Assembly: GCA_002305725.1 (NCBI GenBank)
Contig: DBQM01000037.1
Location: 1 to 64,000 of the forward strand
Source: Ruminococcus sp. UBA1394
Lineage (GTDB): Bacteria > Bacillota > Clostridia > Oscillospirales > Ruminococcaceae
DNA length: 64,000 bases
Reading direction: 5' to 3'
Position numbers and translations under genes: made by a program. Each line of letters starts with the position of its first letter. Position 1 is the first letter of the stretch. A model generated the notes under the pieces. The model did not search any database and was not told the origin of the DNA. It saw only the letters and a program-made list of their open reading frames with translations. Shown here in pieces: positions 32,222 to 40,664 of this stretch.

Positions 32222-34120
32222 TTAAGCAAACAGTTCTCCTGCTGTATCCTTATAATACTCCGCCTGGGCAGACCATAGTTCTGAATAGTGACCGCCTGCC
32301 GAAACAAGCATATCGTGACTTCCACGCTCCACGATTTCGCCATTATCCATTACCGTAATTTCATCGCAGAACCGACAGCTGGAAAGCCGGTGCGAAATGT
32401 AGATAGCTGTCCTTGTACCTACAATCCCGTTGAACTTCGTGTAAATATCGTGTTCGGATATCGGATCAAGTGCGGCGGTAGGCTCGTCAAGCACGATAAA
32501 CGGCGAACCCTTATAAATCGCCCTCGCAAGACATAACTTCTGTGCTTCACCGCCGGATATTTCCACCCCATGCTCGTCAAAATCCTTGTACAGATAGGTG
32601 TTTATGCCGTCGGGCATACTGTCCAGCCTTTCGGACAATCCGCTCCTGCGGACGCAGTCCTCCACTATCGCCGAATCGTATTCTGTACTTGCCGCCACAT
32701 TCTCCGCAATACTGAATGAAAACAGACTGCTGTCCTGAAAGACCACCGAGAACAGTGCCATGTATTCTTTATAATCGTACTTGCGGATATCAATTCCGTT
32801 GAGCGTGATTTCTCCCTTTGTCGGGTCATAGAGCCTGCAAAGTAGCTTGACAAGGGTTGATTTGCCGCAGCCGTTTCGCCCCACAAGTGCCATTTTCTCA
32901 CCGATACGCCATTTCAGATTCACATCACGCAGGACATACTGCTCTGTGTTCGGATATTTGAACCATACATGACGAAACTCAAATTCGTATTCGTTGTCAT
33001 TTCGCTTTTCGGTGGGGATAGTGCCCTTGTACTTCTCATCGGGTATGTCAAGAAAGTCAAAATATTTCCTGCAGAATGTTGGCGTTATTTTCAGCAGTCC
33101 GTACCCGTCGGATATTTCCGAAACACCTGCCGAAATGTTTTCAAAATACAACGCAAAAGCAATAACCTCGCCCGGTGTTAACATTCCGCTTGCCGCCCTC
33201 ATTACTGCAAAGCCATACATCAGCACCTTTGTCAAAATATTCATGATCTGAAAAATGAAATTCGGCAGCATAGCCTTTTTGTAACCCCTGAACCAACCGT
33301 CATGAATTATTTTCTGTGCCTTGTCAAGCTCTTTCCCGATAAGACTTTTCTGTGAGTACATTCTTATCTCTTTTCCGTTTCGGTAATTGTTCAGCACATA
33401 CTGATTAAAAAATGAGTCAGCACGGCCAGCAGATATAACATTGTTGTCGTTGTGTATTTCCTCAAAGCCGAGTATTGCTTTCGGATTTATCACCAGCGAT
33501 TTTATCAGCTCCAGCACTGCCGTTATGACCGCCACTGCAACAAATCCCCATACAGATTGTATAAAGCCGTCAAAGCCTGAGGTTGCCGTGGGGCTTCTGA
33601 AAGCTGTCGGGATAATAAGAATAATGCCCGTTATTACCATAAAAAGTCCGCCGATAGTGCGCATAAAATAGTTGCATAATGCGCTGATACCTGCGTTATT
33701 ATTATTCAGCTGACGCTGTGCGTTCACAAATTGATTCTGTGTGTCTGTGTTTTCAAGGTGAACATAATCCATTGTCATAACCTTTTGCCAGAGGTTCTTT
33801 TTCATGTTTGACTGCTCTGCAAAGGTATGAGAGTTCCTGCGCCTGAGCAGAAATCTCTTTATTACGGAAAGCGCCGCCTGAATTCCCACAACGATAGCTG
33901 CATATAACAGCAGGGTTTCAACAGGTTTTGCCTGCGCTATTCCGTCAATGACAAGTGCAGACAGGTAAATTGATATAAATTCTCCCGAAAGGTCAACGCA
34001 GTATGCTATCGTATCTCTTGCGATAATGCCCTTGTCTGCGTCATTTACAGCTTTCAGCGTGCGCTTTATTATCTCACGCTTTTCTTTGGCACTCAGCTTT
34101 GTTTCTTTATTCTCACTCAT
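32222..34120 (-). CDS. ABC exporter subunit (permease-ATPase fusion), second of pair
   Basis: The protein of about 632 residues has an N-terminal transmembrane domain (about six helices, residues 40-335) and a C-terminal ATPase. The ATPase has Walker A GRNGCGKST near 413, a Q-loop in VVFQDSSLF, signature ISGGEAQKL and Walker B FIVLDEPTAALDP. It should form a heterodimer with the neighbouring subunit and export a peptide, drug or lipid; the substrate is unknown. I start at 34120 with AAGGAGGTG upstream, overlapping the previous stop by 8 nt. A longer frame lies inside the upstream gene. Both Walker B Glu residues of the pair are intact, unlike some exporters with one degenerate site. Confidence 0.9.
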   Translation of the reverse strand: MSENKETKLSAKEKREIIKRTLKAVNDADKGIIARDTIAYCVDLSGEFISIYLSALVIDGIAQAKPVETLLLYAAIVVGIQAALSVIKRFLLRRRNSHTFAEQSNMKKNLWQKVMTMDYVHLENTDTQNQFVNAQRQLNNNNAGISALCNYFMRTIGGLFMVITGIILIIPTAFRSPTATSGFDGFIQSVWGFVAVAVITAVLELIKSLVINPKAILGFEEIHNDNNVISAGRADSFFNQYVLNNYRNGKEIRMYSQKSLIGKELDKAQKIIHDGWFRGYKKAMLPNFIFQIMNILTKVLMYGFAVMRAASGMLTPGEVIAFALYFENISAGVSEISDGYGLLKITPTFCRKYFDFLDIPDEKYKGTIPTEKRNDNEYEFEFRHVWFKYPNTEQYVLRDVNLKWRIGEKMALVGRNGCGKSTLVKLLCRLYDPTKGEITLNGIDIRKYDYKEYMALFSVVFQDSSLFSFSIAENVAASTEYDSAIVEDCVRRSGLSERLDSMPDGINTYLYKDFDEHGVEISGGEAQKLCLARAIYKGSPFIVLDEPTAALDPISEHDIYTKFNGIVGTRTAIYISHRLSSCRFCDEITVMDNGEIVERGSHDMLVSAGGHYSELWSAQAEYYKDTAGELFA

Positions 34121-35990
34121 CCGTATGCACCTCCTTATGTCTGTAATATGAGCTTTGAAGCTCAAACAACTCGGCGTACTTTCCGCCCTGCTCCATAAGC
34201 TCGGCGTGTGTACCTTCTTCGGCGATTGCGCCGTTTTCTATCATTATTATCCTGTCGCAGAATCGTGTGGAGGCAAGTCTGTGTGAAATGAACACACTTG
34301 ACTTGCCTTTTGAAAAATCAGCATAATTAAGATACATTTCCTGTTCTGCAATAGGGTCAAGCGCCGCCGTAGGCTCGTCAAGAAGCAAAACAGACGCGTT
34401 TTTATACAGCGCCCTTGCCAGAGCAAGCTTTTGTGTTTGTCCGCCGGAGAATTCTGTTGCATTTTCGTAAACTGATTTCACAAGACGAGTGTTTTCCTTT
34501 TCGGGGAGGCTCTTAACCTTATCGTAGATACCTGCCTTTTTCAGACAGTCATATACCCTGTCCATATCAATATTGTCAATATCCGACCCTGCGACATTTT
34601 CTGCGACAGTAACAGGTAACACAGAAATATCCTGAAATACCGCACCGAAAAGACTGAAATATTCATCTCTGTTATAGCTGTTCACAGGCTTGCCGTTCAG
34701 AAATATCTCGCCCTCCGTTGGGTCATAAAGTCCCGACATAAGCTTTATCAGTGTTGTTTTTCCTGCACCGTTAAGTCCCACCAGCGCAAGCTTTTCACCC
34801 TTGTGCAAAGTGAAAGTGATATTCCGTATCGTTGCTTTTTCAGCGCCGCTGTATTTATAGCTTACGTTTCTGAACTCTATTTCACATTCACCCGATGGCA
34901 GCTTTTCGCCCTTGCCACGATTGGTTTTGTCTTTTATATCGAGATATTCTCTGGCGTATGAGATATTGTTGGACAGCCAGTTGAATCCCGAATATTTATC
35001 AAAAACATCCCTTACGGAAGAACTGAATGCATATATGGAATTGAAATAAAGCACAAAATCTCCCGCACCAATATTGCCTTTCACTACCATATAAATCACA
35101 TAGGCGTATGCGGCGAAATTTGACAAATATATCATAAGCACACGGGCAAGGTCGTGTCTGAATGACCATTCGTCCTGCTGTTCATACCAGTCAAGTCGGT
35201 TGTCGAACGACCTTTTAAATATCTTCGTGAACCATTTGTGCATACCGTAAACACGAACATCCTTTGCGGTCGCAAAATTACTGCCTGCGCTATGGATATA
35301 GTCAAGCTCCCGGTCATATTTCTGCCAGTTGTCCGCCATATTCCATATCCACATCATTTTATGCCGTTCGATGTAATAACCCGCAACCGCAGGTACACCG
35401 ACAATAAGCAGCATAACCGGGTCAAGCATCGACAGGATTGAACCGTATGCTATGACCACAAGTACCGACCTCAAAAAGTAGTGTATTGTGTTTACAGTCT
35501 GATATGTGATATAATCTGAGCCTGTTTCAGCCTTTTTCAAAGCGTCATTTTTATTACAGCTTTCGTTGTTTTCGTAATCCGTCGACATGTTTTTATGGAT
35601 AATTTTGCGCTTCATATGGCAAAGAAATTTATAGCATGCCACATATCCGTTATAATCCGCTGCTTCGTTCCATATGTATTTAGTCATTCGTTCGCCTGCT
35701 ATAAGCAGCAGGCATATCACCGCAAGTCTAAGTCTCGCCGAAGTACCCAGCGCAAGCTCAACAACATACTTGCTTGTAAACGTTCCGAACAGCGAATTTG
35801 CCGCATAAGCCACCACATTTCCCATAAAAAGCAGAACAAATGCAAAGGGCTGACTTTTCCAGAGCTCCGCAAGAATATACCGCATATTCTCCCACGTCTT
35901 GTACTTTATCTTCGCCTGCTCAGCATCGTATTTCGCCCATGCCGATTTCTTTTTTTCTCTGGTGTATTTCGCTATTTTAACTCTTCTCAC
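34113..35990 (-). CDS. ABC exporter subunit (permease-ATPase fusion), first of pair
   Basis: The 625-residue protein has an N-terminal membrane domain (about residues 40-330) and an ATPase domain with Walker A GLNGAGKTT near 404, signature FSGGQTQKL near 515 and Walker B VLLLDEPTAALDP near 534. The start is GTG at 35990, preceded by GGAGG at 8 nt. The second subunit overlaps the end by 8 nt, so the two are translationally coupled as a heterodimeric exporter. Upstream lie a weak promoter with two CCGTTCGTTCC direct repeats and the remains of a LytTR-type response regulator. That suggests the operon was, or still is, controlled by an activator of that class. Confidence 0.9.
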   Translation of the reverse strand: MRRVKIAKYTREKKKSAWAKYDAEQAKIKYKTWENMRYILAELWKSQPFAFVLLFMGNVVAYAANSLFGTFTSKYVVELALGTSARLRLAVICLLLIAGERMTKYIWNEAADYNGYVACYKFLCHMKRKIIHKNMSTDYENNESCNKNDALKKAETGSDYITYQTVNTIHYFLRSVLVVIAYGSILSMLDPVMLLIVGVPAVAGYYIERHKMMWIWNMADNWQKYDRELDYIHSAGSNFATAKDVRVYGMHKWFTKIFKRSFDNRLDWYEQQDEWSFRHDLARVLMIYLSNFAAYAYVIYMVVKGNIGAGDFVLYFNSIYAFSSSVRDVFDKYSGFNWLSNNISYAREYLDIKDKTNRGKGEKLPSGECEIEFRNVSYKYSGAEKATIRNITFTLHKGEKLALVGLNGAGKTTLIKLMSGLYDPTEGEIFLNGKPVNSYNRDEYFSLFGAVFQDISVLPVTVAENVAGSDIDNIDMDRVYDCLKKAGIYDKVKSLPEKENTRLVKSVYENATEFSGGQTQKLALARALYKNASVLLLDEPTAALDPIAEQEMYLNYADFSKGKSSVFISHRLASTRFCDRIIMIENGAIAEEGTHAELMEQGGKYAELFELQSSYYRHKEVHTDE

Positions 35991-36010
35991 CGCTTTCGCC
36001 TCCGACTTTC

Positions 36011-36076
36011 AGTATAGCATAAAAATGACCGCTCGTGTTGATTTTGGAACGAACGGTCAAAATACGGAACGAACGG
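36011..36076 (-). promoter_or_regulatory. ABC exporter promoter with two direct repeats
   Basis: On the minus strand a -10 TATACT (36011-36016) lacks a recognisable -35. Two exact CCGTTCGTTCC repeats (36066-36076 and 36046-36056) lie 20 nt apart, roughly 40-70 nt upstream of the expected start. The spacing of two helical turns and the ACCGTTCGT core resemble LytTR/AgrA-type activator sites. Confidence 0.5.
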
Positions 36077-36123
36077 CAAGTTTAATTAACAATGTACAAA
36101 GAACAATTAACAATGAACAATTA

Positions 36124-36282
36124 TTATTGCTTTGCGTTTCGTATGATTACGATCAGGAGTTTTATCAATTCTGAACAATCTGTGTGAATACTTTTAAACT
36201 GCTGTTCTGTAATGAACTCTGTATCTCTGAGCAGTTCCAGCCAATATTCAGTTTCGGCTGCCTCTTTCAAAGCTATATTCAT
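36124..36282 (-). pseudogene. Fragment of a four-helix-bundle (S23-type) protein
   Basis: This 52-codon frame corresponds to the C-terminal half of four-helix-bundle proteins related to 23S-rRNA intervening-sequence proteins: ALKEAAETEYWLELL, then EQQFKSI and a final helix rich in Ile. Full members have about 115-120 residues. The reading begins abruptly at the truncation point of the response-regulator remnant, overlapping its stop by 4 nt, and has no RBS of its own. Probably a deletion product. Confidence 0.6.
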
Positions 36283-36416
36283 TTGGCATAACCGAACAGG
36301 AATTGCTCGGCGGAGTTGTATTCGACTATGACTATACGGCTATTCCATTCGGTCAGCATATTTTTCAGAGCACTGATTTGTCTGTTATCATCATCGCATA
36401 TTGCTATTGTCAGCAT
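36279..36416 (-). pseudogene. Truncated LytTR-family response regulator remnant
   Basis: The 45-codon frame encodes the first part of a receiver domain: LTIAICDDDNRQISALKNML with the acidic triad, then VEYNSAEQFLF, typical of AgrA/LytTR response regulators. After that the frame runs into a four-helix-bundle fragment and stops. The phosphoacceptor Asp and the DNA-binding domain are missing. A good promoter and GGAAGTGAG RBS remain, so a short peptide could still be made, but not a working regulator. Confidence 0.7.
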
Positions 36417-36453
36417 CTGTACTCACTTCCATAAAGCGTTCGTTGTTTTTTCA

Positions 36454-36482
36454 ATTATATCAGATAGAAGTGAAAAAGTCAA
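36454..36482 (-). promoter_or_regulatory. Promoter upstream of the truncated response regulator
   Basis: Minus strand: TTGACT (36477-36482), a 17-nt spacer, TATAAT (36454-36459). CGTTCGTT occurs once more, in the opposite orientation, in the leader (about 36437-36444). Confidence 0.6.
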
Positions 36483-36540
36483 TTGACAGAAAAGCAGGAG
36501 GGCCTTTCTGCATGTTTTAGTGAAAACCTGCTATTTATAC

Positions 36541-36655
36541 GAAAAACAGGCAGATACCTCATACGAAGTATCTGCCTGTTTAGTTTCATAGCCTGCTGTA
36601 TAAGTCTTTCATATTAGAATCCGGAAAACTGATATATGAGTGGTGACCTGAGGGG
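36541..36655 (-). repeat. Repeat R, copy 1 (structured element ending in a terminator-like hairpin)
   Basis: On the minus strand: AGGTCACCACTCATA, about 25 divergent bases, ATATGAAAGAC, then a strong hairpin (ACAGGCAGATAC with GTATCTGCCTGT) followed by five T. GGTC can pair with GACT and CATAT with ATATG. Copy 2 at 40556-40664 has the same layout. It lies about 200 nt downstream of rfbG. Confidence 0.7.
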
Positions 36656-36856
36656 CACTTAAGTTTTTTTGAAAAGTTGATTTCGTAACAATTCAGTGGA
36701 TGCCCTCTCTTGCAGGACGCCAATTTTTTTCAGCTTCGCTGACATTTTCCCACACTGTGGGGAATCTTTCCCTTGCGTAGCAATTATCAGACAAAAAAAT
36801 TCGTTGTCTGCGGAAGGCGGGCAGGGGCTATGGGCGTTTACTGAAATACCTCCGGC
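36656..36856. other. Intergenic stretch after rfbG
   Basis: No gene. It contains a sequence (about 36698-36721) that shares CTGCAAGAGAGGGC, inverted, with the hydrogenase terminator at 4.85 kb. The rest has no recognisable structure. Confidence 0.5.
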
Positions 36857-37912
36857 TTATTTTTCCAGGAACTCGGTAATTTCATTTTCTATTTCTTCAG
36901 AAACAGATTCATTATTTATTATTTTTTTGTTGAATTTACAAATCATTTCAATACTCTTTTCAATATTCCACTTAGGTTTCCAGTTAAAAACAGACTTGAT
37001 TTTGCTGCAGTCAAGTTTAAGAAAATTTGCTTCATGAGGTGCATTATCTTCTGCAGTGCTTTTCCATTTTGCATCACAGCCCCATTTTCTGCAAAACAAA
37101 CTTACGAGTTCACCTGTTGTTAAACAATCCGATTCTTCAGGACCTATATTATAAGAACCTGCAAAATTAATATTTTCATATTGCTTTTGAGCAATCATAA
37201 GGTATGCAGCAAGAGGTTCAAGAACGTGTTGATAAGGACGCACAGAATACGGATTTCTGACTTTTATGATGTCATGGTTTATGACACTTCTGATACAATC
37301 TGGTATAATTCTGTCTTTGGCATAATCCCCACCGCCTATAACATTACCTGCTCGTGCTGTTGAAACTGCGACTTTTTTAGCTAAAAAAAATGATTTGTTA
37401 TAACTGTTAGTTACAAGTTCAGAACAGCTTTTACTGTTTGAATACGGGTCGAATCCATCAAGTGGATCATCTTCACGATATCCCCAACACCATTCGTTAT
37501 TTTTGTAAACCTTATCTGTCGTGATATTAAGTATACTTTTAACTTCAGAAGTATTTCTTGCACATTCAAGAACATTTACAGTCCCCATTACATTTGTTTC
37601 ATAAGTGTATAAGGGATTGATGTAACTTTCCCGCACAATCGGCTGTGCTGCAAGGTGAAAAATAATTTCAGGTTTAAAGCTGTCGAAAACTGATTTTAAA
37701 GATGTAAAATCTCTGATATCGCCGATAACACTATTCATTTTACTGCTTAGTCCTGAAATATTAAATAAACTTGGGTTAGTAGGAGGATCAAGTGCATACC
37801 CGGTTACATCAGCGCCGCTGTTTATAAGCATATGACAAAGCCAGGTCCCCTTGAATCCGCTATGACCTGTTACCAGAACACGCCTGCCTTTATAAAAATC
37901 TTTATCAAACAT
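36857..37912 (-). CDS. rfbG: CDP-glucose 4,6-dehydratase
   Basis: This 351-residue short-chain dehydrogenase/reductase converts CDP-glucose to CDP-4-keto-6-deoxyglucose. The NAD-binding motif is GHSGFKGTW near residue 16, in the form typical of RfbG rather than the dTDP-glucose enzyme. The active-site Tyr-Lys pair appears in DPYSNSKSCSE near 160, with catalytic Thr in NITTDKVY near 130. The start at 37912 overlaps the rfbF stop by one base (TGATG) with GGGAGGA upstream, so translation is coupled. Base composition is much more AT-rich than the flanking housekeeping genes, as for the whole cassette. It is the last gene of the cassette. Confidence 0.92.
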   Translation of the reverse strand: MFDKDFYKGRRVLVTGHSGFKGTWLCHMLINSGADVTGYALDPPTNPSLFNISGLSSKMNSVIGDIRDFTSLKSVFDSFKPEIIFHLAAQPIVRESYINPLYTYETNVMGTVNVLECARNTSEVKSILNITTDKVYKNNEWCWGYREDDPLDGFDPYSNSKSCSELVTNSYNKSFFLAKKVAVSTARAGNVIGGGDYAKDRIIPDCIRSVINHDIIKVRNPYSVRPYQHVLEPLAAYLMIAQKQYENINFAGSYNIGPEESDCLTTGELVSLFCRKWGCDAKWKSTAEDNAPHEANFLKLDCSKIKSVFNWKPKWNIEKSIEMICKFNKKIINNESVSEEIENEITEFLEK

Positions 37913-38694
37913 CAGTCCTCCCACACTTTCCATGGGGCACGATTGTTTTCCCACATATTTTCAAGCATATCTTTTTCACGCTTAGTATCCATGCACTGCC
38001 AGAATCCCTTATGCATATACGACATAAGTTCACCTTTTTCTATAAGCATTTCCATAGGGCGTTGTTCAAAAATCGTGTTATCATCCTCTAAATAATCAAA
38101 TATTTCAGGTTCAAGCACCATATATCCTGCATTTATTATTGCGCCGTCATTACTGCTTTTTTCACGGAATGAACGGACTGAATTATCAAATGCTATATCA
38201 AGTATACCTTTTTGCTGCTGCTGAACAACAGCGGTAAGAGTAGCAATTTTGCCGTGAGATTTATGAAATTCAACAAGTTTGCTTATATCTACATCACATA
38301 AGCCATCACCATAAGTCATCATAAAGGGCTCATTTCCTATATACTTTTGAATACGCTTTATACGTCCGCCGGTCATGGTGCTATTGCCGGTATCAACAAC
38401 TGTAACCTTCCATGGTTCGCATGTATGGTTATGAATTGTCATTTCATTAGTACCGTTTGTGAAATCGTATGTAATATCACTGGCAATAAGAAAATAGTCA
38501 GCAAACCATTTTTTTATGATATGCTGTTTATATCCGGCACACACAATAAATTCGTTATAGCCAAAATAAGAATATTCCTTCATTATATGCCATAAAACCG
38601 GCCATCCGCCAACCTCAATCATTGGCTTTGGCTTATATTGAGATTCCTCAGATATTCGTGTTCCAAGTCCTCCGGCTAATAATACAACCTTCAT
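37912..38694 (-). CDS. rfbF: Glucose-1-phosphate cytidylyltransferase
   Basis: The enzyme forms CDP-glucose from CTP and glucose-1-phosphate, the first step to CDP-3,6-dideoxyhexoses. The 260-residue protein has the nucleotidyltransferase signature LAGGLGTRISEES near residue 6, KPKPMIEVGG near 22 and the metal-binding YGDGLCDVD near 128; length equals known RfbF proteins. GGAAGGATATAATA precedes the ATG. It is followed without gap by rfbG and is separated from rfbH upstream by 214 nt holding a small palindromic repeat. Confidence 0.93.
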   Translation of the reverse strand: MKVVLLAGGLGTRISEESQYKPKPMIEVGGWPVLWHIMKEYSYFGYNEFIVCAGYKQHIIKKWFADYFLIASDITYDFTNGTNEMTIHNHTCEPWKVTVVDTGNSTMTGGRIKRIQKYIGNEPFMMTYGDGLCDVDISKLVEFHKSHGKIATLTAVVQQQQKGILDIAFDNSVRSFREKSSNDGAIINAGYMVLEPEIFDYLEDDNTIFEQRPMEMLIEKGELMSYMHKGFWQCMDTKREKDMLENMWENNRAPWKVWED

Positions 38695-38715
38695 TATTAT
38701 ATCCTTCCGTTTGAA

Positions 38716-38792
38716 TTAAGGAAGCAATGATTAAATCTGCAAGCAAGATGTGTGCCAAGCCGATAGGCGTGATTTAATCAGTGTTTCCTTAA
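38716..38792. repeat. 77-bp MITE-like palindrome (repeat E) within the Rfb cassette
   Basis: Ends TTAAGGAAGCAATGATTAAATC and GATTTAATCAGTGTTTCCTTAA are inverted repeats with two mismatches around about 33 bp. The TTAAGG ends resemble repeat A. It lies between rfbH and rfbF and may have been inserted into the operon. Confidence 0.75.
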
Positions 38793-38908
38793 GTATTTTA
38801 TTTACCTGTACTATCAGACATTCGCTTTTGAAGTATCATAAAAAGAAATCTCACCCTGAACGGTTCCTGTTTTTTTAAAATTTATGAGGTAAGAGCCTTT
38901 TCAAATCT

Positions 38909-40267
38909 TTATATAATATTCTGGTCACGGGCAACAAATTCAATTATTGATTCTGCCATATAATCAATCATCTTATCTGTCATTCCGGGATATACGCCTA
39001 TCCAAAATGTATTATTCATTATAAATTCAGTATTTTCAAGGCTTCCCACAACACGATAGCTGTCAGTACCCCTGATCTGATTAAAACATGGATGTTTGAT
39101 TATATTTCCACTGAACAAAAGGCGTGTCTGAATATTTTTTTCTTCAAGATATTTTGTAAGTTTGTTTCTGCTTATTCTGCTTTCCGGTTTTACGGAAATT
39201 AAAAAACCAAACCATGATGGGACACTATTCTGAGCCGGTTCAGGTAATATAAGCTTATCATCTATACATTTAAGGGCATTATAAAGTCTTTCATGATTGT
39301 ATATTCTGCGTTCTGTAAAGCCTGGAATTTTTTTCAGCTGTTCGCAGCCTATTGCAGCCTGCATTTCTGTAACTTTCAGATTATAACCGAAATGACTGTA
39401 GACATATTTATGATCATATCCAAATGGAAGTTCGCCATCCTGTCGGTTAAATCTTTGTCCGCAAAGATTATCCTGTCCTGAATTGCAGATACAGTCACGG
39501 CCCCAGTCACGATATGATAATATAAGTTTGTGTAAAACCGGATTATCAGTATATACACATCCTCCTTCTCCCATTGTCATGTGATGAGGAGGATAAAAAC
39601 TGCTTGTACCAATATCGCCCCATGTACCGGTATATTTTGTAACACCGTCAAGTGTGTATGTAGTTCCAAGGGCATCACAGTTATCTTCAACAAGCCAGAG
39701 ATTATGCTTATCACAAAATTCTTTAACTGCCTTTAAATCAAATGGATTTCCAAGTGTATGAGCAATCATGACAGCTTTTGTTTTCGGACTGAGTGCTTCT
39801 TCAAGCTTTGTTACATCAATATTGTATTGCGGAACTGTTACGTCAACAAAAACAGGAACTGCACCATATTGCAAAACAGGTGTTATTGTTGTCGGGAATC
39901 CACAAGCAACAGTTATGACTTCATCGCCTCTTTTAATCTGACGTTCTCCAAGTTCAGGTGCGGTAAGAACCATAAATGCCAGAAGATTAGCTGAAGAACC
40001 GCTGTTTACAAGATGTGCATACTTAGTGCCTATCCACTGTGAAAAATCCTTTTCAAATTGATTTGAAAATCTTCCGGTTGTAAGCCAGAAGTCAAGTACA
40101 GCATCAGTAAGTGCACACATTTCCTTTTCATCGAATACTCGTGACGCATAATTTATACGATCACCCGGTGTAAAATCCTTATCATTTTTCTTGAACTTGC
40201 TGTAATACTCAGCAACAAGAGCTTTAATCTCATCACGAGCCTGAACTTCATTTTTCCAATCAGCCAT
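38909..40267 (-). CDS. rfbH: CDP-4-keto-6-deoxy-D-glucose 3-dehydrase (E1, RfbH)
   Basis: This PMP- and [2Fe-2S]-dependent dehydrase removes the C3 hydroxyl in 3,6-dideoxyhexose synthesis. The 452-residue DegT-fold protein has the features that set E1 apart from aminotransferases. The usual PLP-binding Lys is replaced by His (SFYPPHHMTMGEGG near residue 232). The iron-sulfur Cys cluster CICNSGQDNLC near 264 has exactly the CxCx7C spacing, with a further Cys in EDNCDA near 195. E1 needs a reductase (E3), which is not in the window. First gene of the cassette. Its DNA is clearly AT-rich. Confidence 0.93.
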   Translation of the reverse strand: MADWKNEVQARDEIKALVAEYYSKFKKNDKDFTPGDRINYASRVFDEKEMCALTDAVLDFWLTTGRFSNQFEKDFSQWIGTKYAHLVNSGSSANLLAFMVLTAPELGERQIKRGDEVITVACGFPTTITPVLQYGAVPVFVDVTVPQYNIDVTKLEEALSPKTKAVMIAHTLGNPFDLKAVKEFCDKHNLWLVEDNCDALGTTYTLDGVTKYTGTWGDIGTSSFYPPHHMTMGEGGCVYTDNPVLHKLILSYRDWGRDCICNSGQDNLCGQRFNRQDGELPFGYDHKYVYSHFGYNLKVTEMQAAIGCEQLKKIPGFTERRIYNHERLYNALKCIDDKLILPEPAQNSVPSWFGFLISVKPESRISRNKLTKYLEEKNIQTRLLFSGNIIKHPCFNQIRGTDSYRVVGSLENTEFIMNNTFWIGVYPGMTDKMIDYMAESIIEFVARDQNII

Positions 40268-40555
40268 AATTTCACTCCGTTAAATTTTCGCTTTAAAATT
40301 TGATACAAATCTTATTGAAACATTATACAATGTAAAAATACGATTTTTTAATTTTTTTCAGTTAATACACCTGTAGTATTTATCGTCAGAATTTTATTTT
40401 TTTCAATAGTTTATAAAATGATTTGTCATAATATGTGCGTTTACAATAAATATATTTTTTCTGTAATTCCGTAATACAGAATATATCAGCTGATTTGAAG
40501 CAGAAAATAGTATAGAACCATTTTGAATCAGTTTTCATACTTGCCTTTTTTATAA
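40268..40555. other. AT-rich intergenic region upstream of rfbH
   Basis: This contains a minus-strand TATAAT (40322-40327) with a poor -35, a likely rfbH promoter. An open frame of 50 codons (40386-40538, minus) is rich in Lys, Tyr and Phe; it has only AAGG upstream and no recognisable similarity, so I do not call it a gene. Confidence 0.45.
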
Positions 40556-40664
40556 CCAAAACAGGCAAATACCTTTTAAAAGTATCTGCCTGTCATGTCC
40601 TCAGCACGCCATATCGGTCTTTCAACATAGTTCCTTTGAAAGCTTCTGTATGAGTGGTGACCTA
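40556..40664 (-). repeat. Repeat R, copy 2
   Basis: Minus strand: AGGTCACCACTCATA begins on the stop codon of the DUF3298 lipoprotein gene; then divergent bases, CTATGTTGAAAGACC, and a hairpin (ACAGGCAGATAC with GTATTTGCCTGT) with four T. GGTC pairs with GACC and CATA with TATG, the same helices as copy 1 with different loops. Confidence 0.7.

Noticed and set aside
40386..40538. 50-codon minus-strand frame upstream of rfbH
   Set aside because: AT-rich, only a weak AAGG site, no similarity I recognise; could be chance in AT-rich DNA.
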